DNA of 64,000 nucleotides from Mesorhizobium sp. (GTDB lineage: Bacteria; Pseudomonadota; Alphaproteobacteria; Rhizobiales; Rhizobiaceae). Location: the NCBI GenBank assembly GCA_004963905.1, contig SUGL01000018.1, forward strand, positions 1 to 64,000, given 5' to 3'. Both the position numbers and the translations under genes were made by a program. The notes beneath the pieces were generated by a model. That model saw only the letters and a program-made list of their open reading frames with translations. It had not been told where the DNA came from and searched no databases. The number at the start of each line of letters is the position of its first letter. The first letter of the stretch is position 1. Below, one piece after another: positions 1 through 9,851 of this stretch.

Positions 1-910
<910 letters not shown>

Positions 911-920
911 GATGCCGGAA

Positions 921-944
921 AAAATCCAACCTATTTTGGATTTT
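921..944. promoter_or_regulatory. Inverted repeat in the hpaA-hpaB divergent promoter
   Basis: Perfect 8-bp arms AAAATCCA (921-928) and TGGATTTT (937-944) with a 9-nt gap, located just upstream of the hpaA start codon and about 60 bp upstream of hpaB. It is a candidate site for the AraC-type protein or for another regulator; assignment is inference. Confidence 0.45.
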
Positions 945-977
945 GTCCATAACCCGCGGCGGTCGGATTCGATAAAT

Positions 978-989
978 TTAACATGTTAA
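978..989. promoter_or_regulatory. Candidate HpaR operator 1 (upstream of hpaB)
   Basis: Perfect 12-bp palindrome TTAACATGTTAA, ending directly before the GGGAGG ribosome-binding site of hpaB. The same CATG-centred AT-rich palindrome recurs at 3715-3734 and 5740-5761, each in front of an hpa transcription unit, so it is likely the binding site of the MarR-type repressor HpaR encoded at 3126-3620. Confidence 0.6.
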
Positions 990-1001
990 GGGAGGATGAT
1001 G

Positions 1002-2546
1002 ATGCGATCGGAAGATTTCCGGGCCGACAAGTCGCGGCCATTCACGGGTGCCGAATATCTGGAGAGCCTGCGTGACGGGCGGGAGGTCTACATCAATGGC
1101 GAGCGGGTGGCCGACGTCACCAGCCATCCGGCGATGCGCAATTCGGTGCGCTCGCTGGCGCGCCTTTACGATGCGCTGCACGATCCCGCCCAGCAACCGG
1201 TCCTGACCGCGCCGACCGACACCGGCTCGGGCGGCTACACCCACAAATATTTCCGCGTCGCCCATTCCGCCGCCGAGCTTGCAGCGCAGCAAAGCGCGAT
1301 CGCGCATTGGGCGCGCATGAGCTATGGCTGGATGGGCCGCACCGCCGACTACAAGGCGGCGCTGATGAACACGCTCGGCGCCAATGCCGAATGGTACGGG
1401 CCGTTCAAGGACAATGCTCGCGCCTGGCACAAACGCGCGCAGGAAGCGGTCCTGTTCATGAACCACGCGATCGTCAATCCGCCGATCGACCGCCACAAGC
1501 CGGCCGAGCAGGTGAAAGACGTGTTCGTGCACATCACCAAGGAGAACGATGCCGGCATTTGGGTGTCCGGCGCCAAGGTGGTGGCGACGTCGTCGGCGCT
1601 CACCCACTATAATTTCCTGGCGCAGAGCTCGGCGACGGTGACGGAGGATCCGTCGCTGTCGGTGATGTTCATTGTGCCGATGAACGCCCCGGGCATAAAG
1701 ATGTTCTGCCGCGTCTCCTACGAGCAGACGGCGAACAGCGTCGGCCATCCTTTCGACTATCCGCTGTCGTCACGCTTCGACGAGAACGACGCGATCCTGG
1801 TGCTCGACAACGTCTTCATCCCCTGGGAGGACGTGCTGGTGCTGCGCGACGCGCAGAAGATCCTGTCCTTCCATCCGGCGTCGGGCTTCATGCATGGCTA
1901 CTGCTTCCAGGGCTGCACGCGCTTTGCGGTCAAACTCGACTTCCTCGCCGGCCTGCTCGCCAAGGCGCTGCGGGCGACCGGCGGCGACGCCTTCCGCGGC
2001 AACCAGGCCGCGCTCGGCGAGGTGATTGCGCTGCGCCACATGTTCTGGAGCTTCTCCAACGCCATGGCCTACAACCCCATTGCGTGGACGAACGGCGCCG
2101 TGCTGCCCAATCTCGAAGCAGCACTTTCCTACCGCACATTCATGTCTGAGGCCTATCCGCGCGTCATCGACACGGTGCGGCGGGTGATCGCCTCGGGACT
2201 GATCTATCTGCCTTCCTCGGCGCGCGACTTCGGCAATCCCGAGATCGATCGCTACCTCGCGCAATATGTGCGCGGCTCCAACGACATGGGCCATGTCGAA
2301 CGCATCAAGATCATGAAACTGTTGTGGGATGCGACCGGGACCGAGTTCGGCGGCCGCCACGCGCTCTATGAGCTCAACTATGCGGGAGCCCCGGAAGAGG
2401 TGCGGCTGCAGGTGCTGAAGGGCGCCGAGCGCGGCGGCCGGCTGAAGCAGATGGAAGAGCTGGTCGACGCCTGCATGGCCGACTATGACGAAAAGGGCTG
2501 GACCGGCGATACCTGGCTGCCGCCGCTTGCCGGCCAGGCCAACTGA
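1002..2546 (+). CDS. hpaB: 4-hydroxyphenylacetate 3-monooxygenase, oxygenase component
   Basis: FADH2-using aromatic hydroxylase that converts 4-hydroxyphenylacetate to homoprotocatechuate in the cytoplasm, with reduced flavin supplied by HpaC. The 514-aa length and full-length similarity to the HpaB/PvcC family (N-terminal domain from about residue 12, central GYTHKYFRVAHS region, C-terminal four-helix acyl-CoA-dehydrogenase-like domain) fit. Three consecutive ATG codons occur at 996, 999 and 1002; the GGAGG at 991-995 abuts the first, so the third, with 6-nt spacing, is preferred. hpaC follows after 12 bp. A palindromic operator lies just before the ribosome-binding site. Confidence 0.93.
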   Translation: MRSEDFRADKSRPFTGAEYLESLRDGREVYINGERVADVTSHPAMRNSVRSLARLYDALHDPAQQPVLTAPTDTGSGGYTHKYFRVAHSAAELAAQQSAIAHWARMSYGWMGRTADYKAALMNTLGANAEWYGPFKDNARAWHKRAQEAVLFMNHAIVNPPIDRHKPAEQVKDVFVHITKENDAGIWVSGAKVVATSSALTHYNFLAQSSATVTEDPSLSVMFIVPMNAPGIKMFCRVSYEQTANSVGHPFDYPLSSRFDENDAILVLDNVFIPWEDVLVLRDAQKILSFHPASGFMHGYCFQGCTRFAVKLDFLAGLLAKALRATGGDAFRGNQAALGEVIALRHMFWSFSNAMAYNPIAWTNGAVLPNLEAALSYRTFMSEAYPRVIDTVRRVIASGLIYLPSSARDFGNPEIDRYLAQYVRGSNDMGHVERIKIMKLLWDATGTEFGGRHALYELNYAGAPEEVRLQVLKGAERGGRLKQMEELVDACMADYDEKGWTGDTWLPPLAGQAN

Positions 2547-2558
2547 CGGAGGCCGGCG

Positions 2559-3080
2559 ATGAAGGCGGCCATGGAAACGCAAGTCGCGAGGCTGGAATTC
2601 CGCGAGGCCATGGCGCGGGTCTGTGCGCCGGTCAACATCGTCACCACAGACGGTCCGGCGGGGCGCGGCGGCTTCACCGCAACCGCCATGTGCAGTGTTT
2701 CCGACGACCCGCCGACGTTGCTCGTGTGCATGAACGAGCGCTCGGCGCAGACCGGCATGTTCCTCGCCAACCAGCGCTTCTGCGTCAACGTGCTGACGCA
2801 ATCGCATATGCATCTCGCGGCAAAATTCGCGGGCGCCATCCGTGACATGACCGAGCGCTACAGCGCGGCGCGCTGGCAGACCATGCCCTCCGGCATGCCG
2901 GCGCTGCTCGATGCCATCGTCAGCTTCGACTGCGAGATCGGCGCGGTGAACAAGGTCGGCACGCACAATGTGATGTTCGGCCGTGTCGTCGACATCCGTC
3001 ACGGCAGCGACGAGGCGGCGCTGCTCTATGTCGGGCGCAACTATATGCAGCCGAGCGCGCTTGGGAGTTTTGGCGGGTGA
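2559..3080 (+). CDS. hpaC: Flavin reductase component of 4-HPA monooxygenase
   Basis: 173-aa flavin:NADH reductase of the HpaC/flavin_reductase-like family that provides FADH2 to HpaB. Visible family features are the N-terminal REAMARVCAPVNIVTT segment, the FTATAMCSVSDDPPTLLVCMN flavin-contact stretch (residues ~42-63) and the conserved FCVNVLTQ. It starts 12 bp after hpaB with a GGAGG ribosome-binding site, indicating a bicistronic hpaBC message. A hairpin follows the stop codon and separates it from the convergent hpaR gene. Confidence 0.9.
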   Translation: MKAAMETQVARLEFREAMARVCAPVNIVTTDGPAGRGGFTATAMCSVSDDPPTLLVCMNERSAQTGMFLANQRFCVNVLTQSHMHLAAKFAGAIRDMTERYSAARWQTMPSGMPALLDAIVSFDCEIGAVNKVGTHNVMFGRVVDIRHGSDEAALLYVGRNYMQPSALGSFGG

Positions 3081-3094
3081 GTGACACCGCCTCA

Positions 3095-3117
3095 CCTTCT
3101 CCCCTTGTGGGAGAAGG
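3095..3117. terminator. Hairpin between convergent hpaC and hpaR
   Basis: Perfect 9-bp stem, CCTTCTCCC (3095-3103) against GGGAGAAGG (3109-3117), with a 5-nt loop. It sits between the hpaC stop and the hpaR stop, where a bidirectional terminator would be expected, but there is no strong T-run. The core also resembles the arms of the larger inverted repeat at 7699-7859, so it may be a short member of that repeat family. Confidence 0.45.
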
Positions 3118-3125
3118 GAAAGCGC

Positions 3126-3620
3126 TCACCCTTCCGCCGATTCCGACTGGATCAGGCTTTCCAGCATATCCAGCAGGCGCTCGTGCTGCTCGGCGCCGTA
3201 GCGCTTTTCGATCGCATCGTAGATGGCGACGCGTTCCGGCGACAGCTCCTCGATCAGCGCCAGGCCGGCCGGACTGATGGCGAGCAGAGCGCGGCGACCG
3301 TCGTCCTTGACCTTGTTGCGAGTGATGAACTCGCGCTCCTCCATCGCCTTGATGATGCGGGTGAGGCTGGGCGGCAGGATCGAGGCGCGATTGGCAAGCT
3401 CGGTCGCCTCCAGCGGACCGGTTTCGGCAAGCACACGCAACACGCGCCATTGCTGTTCGGTGATGTCGTGGCGGGCAAGCATCGGCCGGAAATGCGCCAT
3501 GATGACTTCGCGGGCGCGAAGCAGAGCCATCGGCAGCGAACGGCGGGTGCTGGGCGGTAGCAAGGTCAGGTCTCCAATTCCAGGTTCCGCTCGCGACTCG
3601 GGACAAAACTCGACGGCCAT
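3126..3620 (-). CDS. hpaR: MarR-family repressor of homoprotocatechuate operon (HpaR)
   Basis: Winged-helix repressor, 164 aa from the ATG at 3620. The segment ALLRAREVIMAHFRPMLARHDITEQQWRVLRVLAE and the recognition-helix region SILPPSLTRIIKAMEEREFI are typical of HpaR, which represses hpa genes and releases DNA when aromatic intermediates bind. A longer GTG-initiated reading from 3674 is open but adds an atypical N-terminus. The gene is divergent from hpaF, and a 20-bp near-perfect palindrome lies in the shared promoter region, which suggests autoregulation. The exact start is uncertain, because no strong ribosome-binding site precedes 3620. Confidence 0.85.
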   Translation of the reverse strand: MAVEFCPESRAEPGIGDLTLLPPSTRRSLPMALLRAREVIMAHFRPMLARHDITEQQWRVLRVLAETGPLEATELANRASILPPSLTRIIKAMEEREFITRNKVKDDGRRALLAISPAGLALIEELSPERVAIYDAIEKRYGAEQHERLLDMLESLIQSESAEG

Positions 3621-3693
3621 CGAGTTATATCCGCGATTTTGCCGGGAGCGGCAATCCCGCGCCCGAGCAGCCACGACACATAGACAACGATGC

Positions 3694-3734
3694 TTGACAT
3701 TCGGACGTCAAGATGTAATTCACATGTTAATTAC
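3694..3734. promoter_or_regulatory. hpaF promoter with candidate HpaR operator 2
   Basis: TTGACA at 3694-3699 is a good -35 box for rightward transcription. It is followed by a 20-bp palindrome at 3715-3734 (GTAATT, CATG centre, AATTAC; only one symmetric pair of positions mismatched) that would overlap the -10 region. It lies between divergent hpaR and hpaF, so binding could repress both. Confidence 0.6.
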
Positions 3735-3764
3735 AAGAACCGGTGCTGCCGGCGGAGGAACCCC

Positions 3765-4151
3765 TTGCCCCATATGGCGATCGAATATTCCGCGAATCTG
3801 GACGCGAAGGTCGACATGACCGAGCTTTGCGCGCTGGTCTCGCGGACCATCCTCGAAACCGGCCTGTTCGAGCCTGGCGCGGTGCGCGTGCGCGCCTTCC
3901 GCGCCGAGGCCTACGCTATCGCCGACCGGCTGCCCGAGAACGGCTTCATCGACATGAACTTCCGCATCGGCAAGGGCCGCAGCGCCGGGGAGAAGAAACG
4001 CGCCGGCGAGGCGATCTTCGCGGCGGTCACGGACCATCTCGCATCGCTGTTCGCCACGCCGCATTTCGCGCTGTCGCTGGAGATCCGTGAGATCGACGCG
4101 GAGCTCAGCTGGAAGAACAACGCTATCCATCCACGCCTGCGCGGCAAGTGA
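3765..4151 (+). CDS. hpaF: 5-carboxymethyl-2-hydroxymuconate isomerase (TTG start)
   Basis: Isomerase of the tautomerase superfamily that converts 5-carboxymethyl-2-hydroxymuconate to its 2-oxo form in the homoprotocatechuate pathway. In this family the mature N-terminal proline is the catalytic base. Reading from the TTG at 3765 gives Met-Pro-His-Met-Ala-Ile-Glu-Tyr, placing Pro at position 1 after Met removal, and the GGAGG at 3754-3758 is 6 nt upstream. Starting at the ATG at 3774 would delete the catalytic proline, so TTG is preferred. Product 128 aa, usual for HpaF. hpaE follows after 49 bp. Confidence 0.87.
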   Translation: MPHMAIEYSANLDAKVDMTELCALVSRTILETGLFEPGAVRVRAFRAEAYAIADRLPENGFIDMNFRIGKGRSAGEKKRAGEAIFAAVTDHLASLFATPHFALSLEIREIDAELSWKNNAIHPRLRGK

Positions 4152-4200
4152 CATCCGTGGCAAGTAACGGGGCGCGGCAAGCAATCAACAGGAACCACCC

Positions 4201-5718
<1,518 letters not shown>

Positions 5719-5739
5719 AGCGGAGCTTGACCCATGTCA

Positions 5740-5761
5740 AATAATTAGCATGTGAAGTATT
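5740..5761. promoter_or_regulatory. Candidate HpaR operator 3 (upstream of hpaD)
   Basis: Imperfect 22-bp palindrome centred on CATG at 5749-5752, with about 16 of 22 symmetric positions matching. A TTGACC -35-like box occurs at 5727-5732. The distance to the hpaD start is about 45 bp. It matches the other two CATG-centred sites in style and suggests a separate transcription start for hpaD onward. Confidence 0.5.
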
Positions 5762-5803
5762 GTAGCGTCGGCTCGCATTCAGCCAAGCCACGGGAGGTAT
5801 TTC

Positions 5804-6658
5804 ATGGGTGAGATTGTTCTAGCCGCGAAGGTGACGCATGTTCCGACCATGCTGATGTCGGAACAGCCAGGCCGCGTCTTCGGCACGCGCAAGCAGGCGA
5901 TCGACGGGCATGTCGAGATCGCCCGCCGCGCCAAGGAACTGGGGGCCGATACGATCGTGATCTGCGACACCCATTGGGTGGTGAACGCCGGATATCACAT
6001 CAACGCCAACAGCCATTTCGAAGGTGTATTTACGTCAAACGAGTTTCCGCAATTCATCCAGGACATGCCGTTCAAATACGACGGGAACCCGGCCCTGGGC
6101 GACCTGATCGCGGAGAAGGCGCGAGCGAGGGGCGTCTATACGCTGGCGCACCACATAGACAGCCTGGAGCTGGAATACGGCACGCTCGTGCCGATGCGGT
6201 TCATGTCCCGCTCAGGTGACTTCAAGGTCGTCTCCATCGCGGCGTGGTGCACGGTGCACAGTCATGAATCGTCCCGGAAGCTGGGCGAGGCAATCCGCGA
6301 AGCCATCGAAGCGAGCGACAACCGGGTTCTGCTCGTCGCCTCAGGCTCGCTCAGCCACAAGATCTGGGCCAATGATGACTATGAAGCCAACAACGGCACG
6401 TTCACGATCTCGTCCGAGTTCAACCGCCAGGTCGATCTGCGTGTGCTCGAGCTCTGGCAGAAGGGCGAGATAGCCACCTTTCTCAAGATGCTCACCGAAT
6501 ACGCTGACCACTGCTGCGGCGAAGGCTCCATGCATGACACGGCAATGCTCTTCGGCGCGCTCGGCTGGGGCAGCTATGCCGGCCGGGGTGAATTGATCGG
6601 CGAGTACTTCCCCTCGTCCGGCACAGGCCAAGCCAATGTGATCTTCCCGGTTCAATAG
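5804..6658 (+). CDS. hpaD: Homoprotocatechuate 2,3-dioxygenase, class III (LigB-type) HpaD
   Basis: 284-aa non-haem Fe(II) extradiol dioxygenase that cleaves 3,4-dihydroxyphenylacetate between C2 and C3. Strong family features: LAAKVTHVPTM at the N-terminus, ICDTHWVVNAGYHIN, HFEGVFTSNE, HHIDSLELEYGTLVPMRFM, ASGSLSHK and the C-terminal GEGSMHDT and FPSSGTGQ. These match HpcB/HpaD of E. coli type. GGGAGG precedes ATG 5804. It is followed after 19 bp by a second, unrelated enzyme for the same reaction. Confidence 0.92.
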   Translation: MGEIVLAAKVTHVPTMLMSEQPGRVFGTRKQAIDGHVEIARRAKELGADTIVICDTHWVVNAGYHINANSHFEGVFTSNEFPQFIQDMPFKYDGNPALGDLIAEKARARGVYTLAHHIDSLELEYGTLVPMRFMSRSGDFKVVSIAAWCTVHSHESSRKLGEAIREAIEASDNRVLLVASGSLSHKIWANDDYEANNGTFTISSEFNRQVDLRVLELWQKGEIATFLKMLTEYADHCCGEGSMHDTAMLFGALGWGSYAGRGELIGEYFPSSGTGQANVIFPVQ

Positions 6659-6677
6659 ATAAGTTGAGGACCCTTCA

Positions 6678-7658
6678 GTGCCGCTGCCCCAACCCAACCT
6701 CTACCCCGCATTCAACATCGTGCGGCTCAGCCACGTCGAGCTCGCCGTCACTGACCTTGCCAAGTCCCGTGCGTTCTATGTCGACACGCTCGGCCTGCAG
6801 GTGACGGACGAGACCAGCGGCGCCATCTACCTGCGTGCGCTGGAGGAACGCGGCCACCACTGCATCGTGCTGCGCAAGGCGACGACACCGGAAGCGCGCG
6901 ACCTCGGCTTCAAGGTCTTCTCCGACGAAGACCTCGACAAGGCGGCGCAGTTTTTCAAAGGCAAGAACCTGCCGGTCGAATGGGTCGAACGGCCCTACCA
7001 GTCGCGCACCTTCCGCACGCGCGACCCGCACGGCATTCCGCTTGAGTTTTATTCCAAGATGGAGCGGCTGCCGCCGATCCACCAGAAATACGCGCTCTAT
7101 CACGGCGTGAAGCCGCTGCGCATAGACCACTTCAACTGCTTCTCGCCGAACGTCGATGAATCGGTGGCCTTCTACAACGAGCTCGGCTTCCGCGTGACCG
7201 AGTACACCGAGGACGCCGAGACCGGGAAGCTGTGGGCGGCCTGGACGCACCGCAAGGGCGGCGTGCACGACATCGCCTTCACCAATGGCCTTGGACCGCG
7301 TCTGCACCATGTCGCCTTCTGGGTGCCGACGCCGCTCAACATCATCGACCTGCTCGACCTGATGGCGACCACCGGCTATGTCGGCAACATCGAGCGCGGC
7401 CCCGGACGGCACGGCATCTCCAACGCCTTCTTCCTCTACATCCGCGATCCCGACAATCATCGCATCGAGATCTATTGCTCCGACTACCAGACGGTCGATC
7501 CGGACCTGGAGCCGATCAAGTGGGACCTGAAGGACCCGCAGCGCCAGACGCTGTGGGGCGCGCCGGCGCCCAGAAGCTGGTTCGAGGAAGGCAGTGTGTT
7601 TGCGGGCGTCGAGCCGCGAAAGTCGGATCTGGCGGCCTCGCCGATCGTGGCACCGTAG
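6678..7658 (+). CDS. Homoprotocatechuate 2,3-dioxygenase, class I (vicinal oxygen chelate type)
   Basis: 326-aa two-domain VOC-fold extradiol dioxygenase, resembling the Brevibacterium/Arthrobacter homoprotocatechuate dioxygenases. The metal-binding triad appears as His151 (RIDHFN), His210/211 (PRLHHVAFW) and Glu264 (HRIEIYCSDY), near the known 155/214/267 positions of that family. The N-terminal domain (residues ~14-125) is the non-catalytic VOC repeat. The start is GTG 6678 with a TGAGGA ribosome-binding site. It has no homology to the HpaD encoded just upstream although both predict the same ring cleavage, so it may have a distinct catechol substrate or serve as a backup. Confidence 0.88.
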   Translation: MPLPQPNLYPAFNIVRLSHVELAVTDLAKSRAFYVDTLGLQVTDETSGAIYLRALEERGHHCIVLRKATTPEARDLGFKVFSDEDLDKAAQFFKGKNLPVEWVERPYQSRTFRTRDPHGIPLEFYSKMERLPPIHQKYALYHGVKPLRIDHFNCFSPNVDESVAFYNELGFRVTEYTEDAETGKLWAAWTHRKGGVHDIAFTNGLGPRLHHVAFWVPTPLNIIDLLDLMATTGYVGNIERGPGRHGISNAFFLYIRDPDNHRIEIYCSDYQTVDPDLEPIKWDLKDPQRQTLWGAPAPRSWFEEGSVFAGVEPRKSDLAASPIVAP

Positions 7659-7698
7659 TTTTTAATTGCACCCAATCTTTCGATGACAACATTCCTTC

Positions 7699-7859
7699 GC
7701 GCCCCCCTCTGTCCTGCCGGACATCTCCCCCACGAGGGGGGAGATTGGCCGGCCGCTTGGTTGGCGCTTCTCCTGCAACGTCGGCGATTGTCGAAAGCCG
7801 AGACGACATCCGATCTCCCCCCTTGTGGGGGAGATGTCCGGCAGGACAGAGGGGGGCGC
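7699..7859. repeat. Large inverted-repeat intergenic element (48-bp arms)
   Basis: Arms 7699-7746 and 7812-7859 are reverse complements with about two mismatches, separated by roughly 65 bp. The arms contain CCTGCCGGACATCTCCCCC-type sequence, of the kind scattered between genes in Mesorhizobium-like genomes (recognised from memory). There is no transposase gene, so this is a non-autonomous or MITE-like element. It interrupts the hpa operon between the class I dioxygenase and hpaG and could fold into a long mRNA hairpin. Confidence 0.85.
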
Positions 7860-7912
7860 CGTAGAGCTCGACGCTGGCGCTTGGCCAGCGGCGCCGACTG
7901 TGGAGCATCAGC

Positions 7913-8788
7913 ATGAGCGCGGGACGCCTCGCCACCTTCACTGTCGGCGGCAAGACGCGCTACGGCGCGATCACCGACAAGGGCGTGATCGACCTTTCAG
8001 CGCGCCATGCTCAATGGCCAACGCTGCGCGAAGTGATCGAAGCCGGCGCTCTCCGCCGCCTGGCCGAGGAGGCGGAAGGGTTGGCAGCAGACTTCCGGGT
8101 CGACGATATCGCCTATGAAATCCCGGTCCCTTCCCCGGAAAAAATCGTCTGCGTCGGCGTCAACTATCCGGACCGCAACGAGGAGTACAAGGACGGGCAG
8201 GCGGCACCCTCCAACCCATCGCTGTTCATCCGCTTCCCGCGTTCCTTCGTCGGCCACGGCGCGCCGCTGGTTCGGCCGCCGGAATCGCCGCAGCTCGACT
8301 ATGAGGGCGAGATCGTCGTCGTCATAGGCAAAGGGGGCCGGCGGATCGCCGAGGCCGATGCGCTCGACCATATCGCGGCGCTCTCGCTCTGCAACGAAGG
8401 CACCATCCGCGACTGGGTGCGCCATGCCAAGTTCAACGTCACGCAAGGCAAGAACTTCGACCGCAGCGGATCAATCGGACCGTGGCTGGTGCCGTTCACC
8501 GACGAGGCGCAGATCGCCGACATTTCGCTGACCACCCGCGTCAATGGCGAGCTGCGTCAGCAGGACCGCACCAGCCGCATGATCTTTTCCTTCCGCAAGA
8601 TCATCAACTACATCTCGACCTTCACGACACTGGTGCCGGGCGATGTCATCGTCACCGGCACGCCGACCGGCGCCGGCGCCCGCTTCGATCCGCCGATCTG
8701 GCTGAAGCCGGGCGACGTGATCGAGGTCGAGGCCGAGGGCATTGGGCTGCTGCGCAATGGCGTCGTCGACGAAGGGTCTGGCCGATGA
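7913..8788 (+). CDS. hpaG: HpaG-type decarboxylase/isomerase (fumarylacetoacetate hydrolase family)
   Basis: 291-aa member of the FAH superfamily. In the homoprotocatechuate pathway HpaG decarboxylates 5-oxo-pent-3-ene-1,2,5-tricarboxylate and isomerises the product. Visible family motifs are KIVCVGVNY, DYEGEIVVVIG (metal-ligand Glu residues), LCNEGTIRDW, KNFDRSGSIGPWLV and VIVTGTPTGAGA. It is a single FAH domain of ordinary length rather than the fused double domain of E. coli HpaG; a second domain is not evident nearby, so one protein may perform one or both steps. Four-base ATGA overlap with hpaH implies translational coupling. Confidence 0.82.
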   Translation: MSAGRLATFTVGGKTRYGAITDKGVIDLSARHAQWPTLREVIEAGALRRLAEEAEGLAADFRVDDIAYEIPVPSPEKIVCVGVNYPDRNEEYKDGQAAPSNPSLFIRFPRSFVGHGAPLVRPPESPQLDYEGEIVVVIGKGGRRIAEADALDHIAALSLCNEGTIRDWVRHAKFNVTQGKNFDRSGSIGPWLVPFTDEAQIADISLTTRVNGELRQQDRTSRMIFSFRKIINYISTFTTLVPGDVIVTGTPTGAGARFDPPIWLKPGDVIEVEAEGIGLLRNGVVDEGSGR

Positions 8789-9588
8789 TGACGGAAAGCC
8801 AAGTCGAGGATGCCGCGCGCCGGCTGTTCGAAGCCGAGCGCGAGCGCCGCCAGATCAGGCTGCTCAGCCTCGATTTTCCTGAAGCCACGATGGACGACGC
8901 CTACCGCGTGCAGGCCGCGCTGGTGAAGCGGAAGGTCGCATCGGGCCTCGCCATCAAGGGCTGGAAGATCGGCTTGACCTCCAAGGCGATGCAGTCGGCG
9001 CTCAGCATCGACATCCCGGATTCCGGCATGCTGTTCGACGACATGTTCTTCGAGGACGGCGGCATGGTTCCGGCCACTCGTTTCATCCAGCCGCGCATCG
9101 AGGCCGAGATCGCCTTCGTGATGAAGGCGCCGCTCGCCGGCCCGGACATAACGATCGACGACGTTCTCGACGCCACAGACCACATCACGCCTGCGCTTGA
9201 AATCCTCGACACCCGCATCGAGCGGATGAACAAGGAGACCGGCAGGATCAGGACCTTCTTCGACACGATCTCGGACAACGCCGCCAATGCCGGCATCGTC
9301 GTCGGCGGCCGCGCGGCCGGACCGCGCGAGGCGGACCTGCGCTGGATCGGCGCCATCGTGTCGCGCAACGGCGAGGTCGAGGAGACCGGGCTCGGCGCCG
9401 GCGTGCTCGACCATCCCGCCAAGGGCATCGTCTGGCTCACCAACCGTCTTCACCAATACGGTATGCAGATCGACGCCGGCCAGGTGGTGCTATCAGGCTC
9501 CTTCATCCGGCCGGTCGAATGTCGGCATGGCGACGAGATCGTCTCGGATTTCGGACCCTTCGGTACGATCCGCATCGCCTTCGCCTGA
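8785..9588 (+). CDS. hpaH: 2-oxo-hept-4-ene-1,7-dioate hydratase
   Basis: 267-aa hydratase of the HpaH/MhpD group (FAH-like fold) that hydrates the dienoate formed by HpaG, giving 4-hydroxy-2-oxoheptanedioate. Characteristic segments are GWKIGLTSKAMQSAL, PDSGMLFDDMFF, RIEAEIAFVMKAPL, ALEILDTRIERMN, SDNAANAGIVVGG and HGDEIVSDFGPFGTI. The start is ATG 8785 or 8788, overlapping the hpaG stop. This is the last hpa gene on this strand; the expected next enzyme, the HpaI aldolase, is not in the window. Confidence 0.9.
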   Translation: MMTESQVEDAARRLFEAERERRQIRLLSLDFPEATMDDAYRVQAALVKRKVASGLAIKGWKIGLTSKAMQSALSIDIPDSGMLFDDMFFEDGGMVPATRFIQPRIEAEIAFVMKAPLAGPDITIDDVLDATDHITPALEILDTRIERMNKETGRIRTFFDTISDNAANAGIVVGGRAAGPREADLRWIGAIVSRNGEVEETGLGAGVLDHPAKGIVWLTNRLHQYGMQIDAGQVVLSGSFIRPVECRHGDEIVSDFGPFGTIRIAFA

Positions 9589-9652
9589 CCTCGTCAGTCT
9601 TTTCTCTTTTGCGCAATTGCGGGCGGTGGCCGCAGTGCGATGTGCTTGCGCC

Positions 9653-9686
9653 AAAGAAAAAGGCCGGGCGCGAAAGCGGCCCGGCC
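9653..9686 (-). terminator. Rho-independent terminator for the 2-oxoglutarate oxygenase gene
   Basis: GC-rich 8-bp stem, GGCCGGGC (9662-9669) against GCCCGGCC (9679-9686). Read on the minus strand it is followed by TTTTTCTTT (complement of 9653-9661). It lies about 165 bp downstream of the minus-strand gene ending at 9852. Confidence 0.6.
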
Positions 9687-9851
9687 AAAAATGAAGGTCA
9701 TAACCTTCAGAGGGGAACATCGTCCGGCGCAATGGGAGGAAAACACCGGACGACACCCGTTATTTGGGCTTTGGCCGACCGGTTTGCGACGAACAGAATT
9801 CCAAAAACTGCCCGAAACGCGAAAAAATCTCGCTCAGACTGCTGGAAAACC

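Noticed and set aside
3620-3674. GTG-initiated 18-residue extension of HpaR
   Set aside because: The extension is Arg-rich, not family-like, and approaches the promoter and operator of hpaF; kept as an alternative only.
5727-5740. TTGACCCATGTCAA, one base off the LacI operator found at 38825-38838
   Set aside because: It lies in the hpa cluster next to an HpaR-type palindrome and is better explained as part of the hpaD promoter; a LacI link is unlikely but not excluded.
7699-7859. Insertion sequence
   Set aside because: Inverted ends are present but the interior is about 65 bp and has no transposase.
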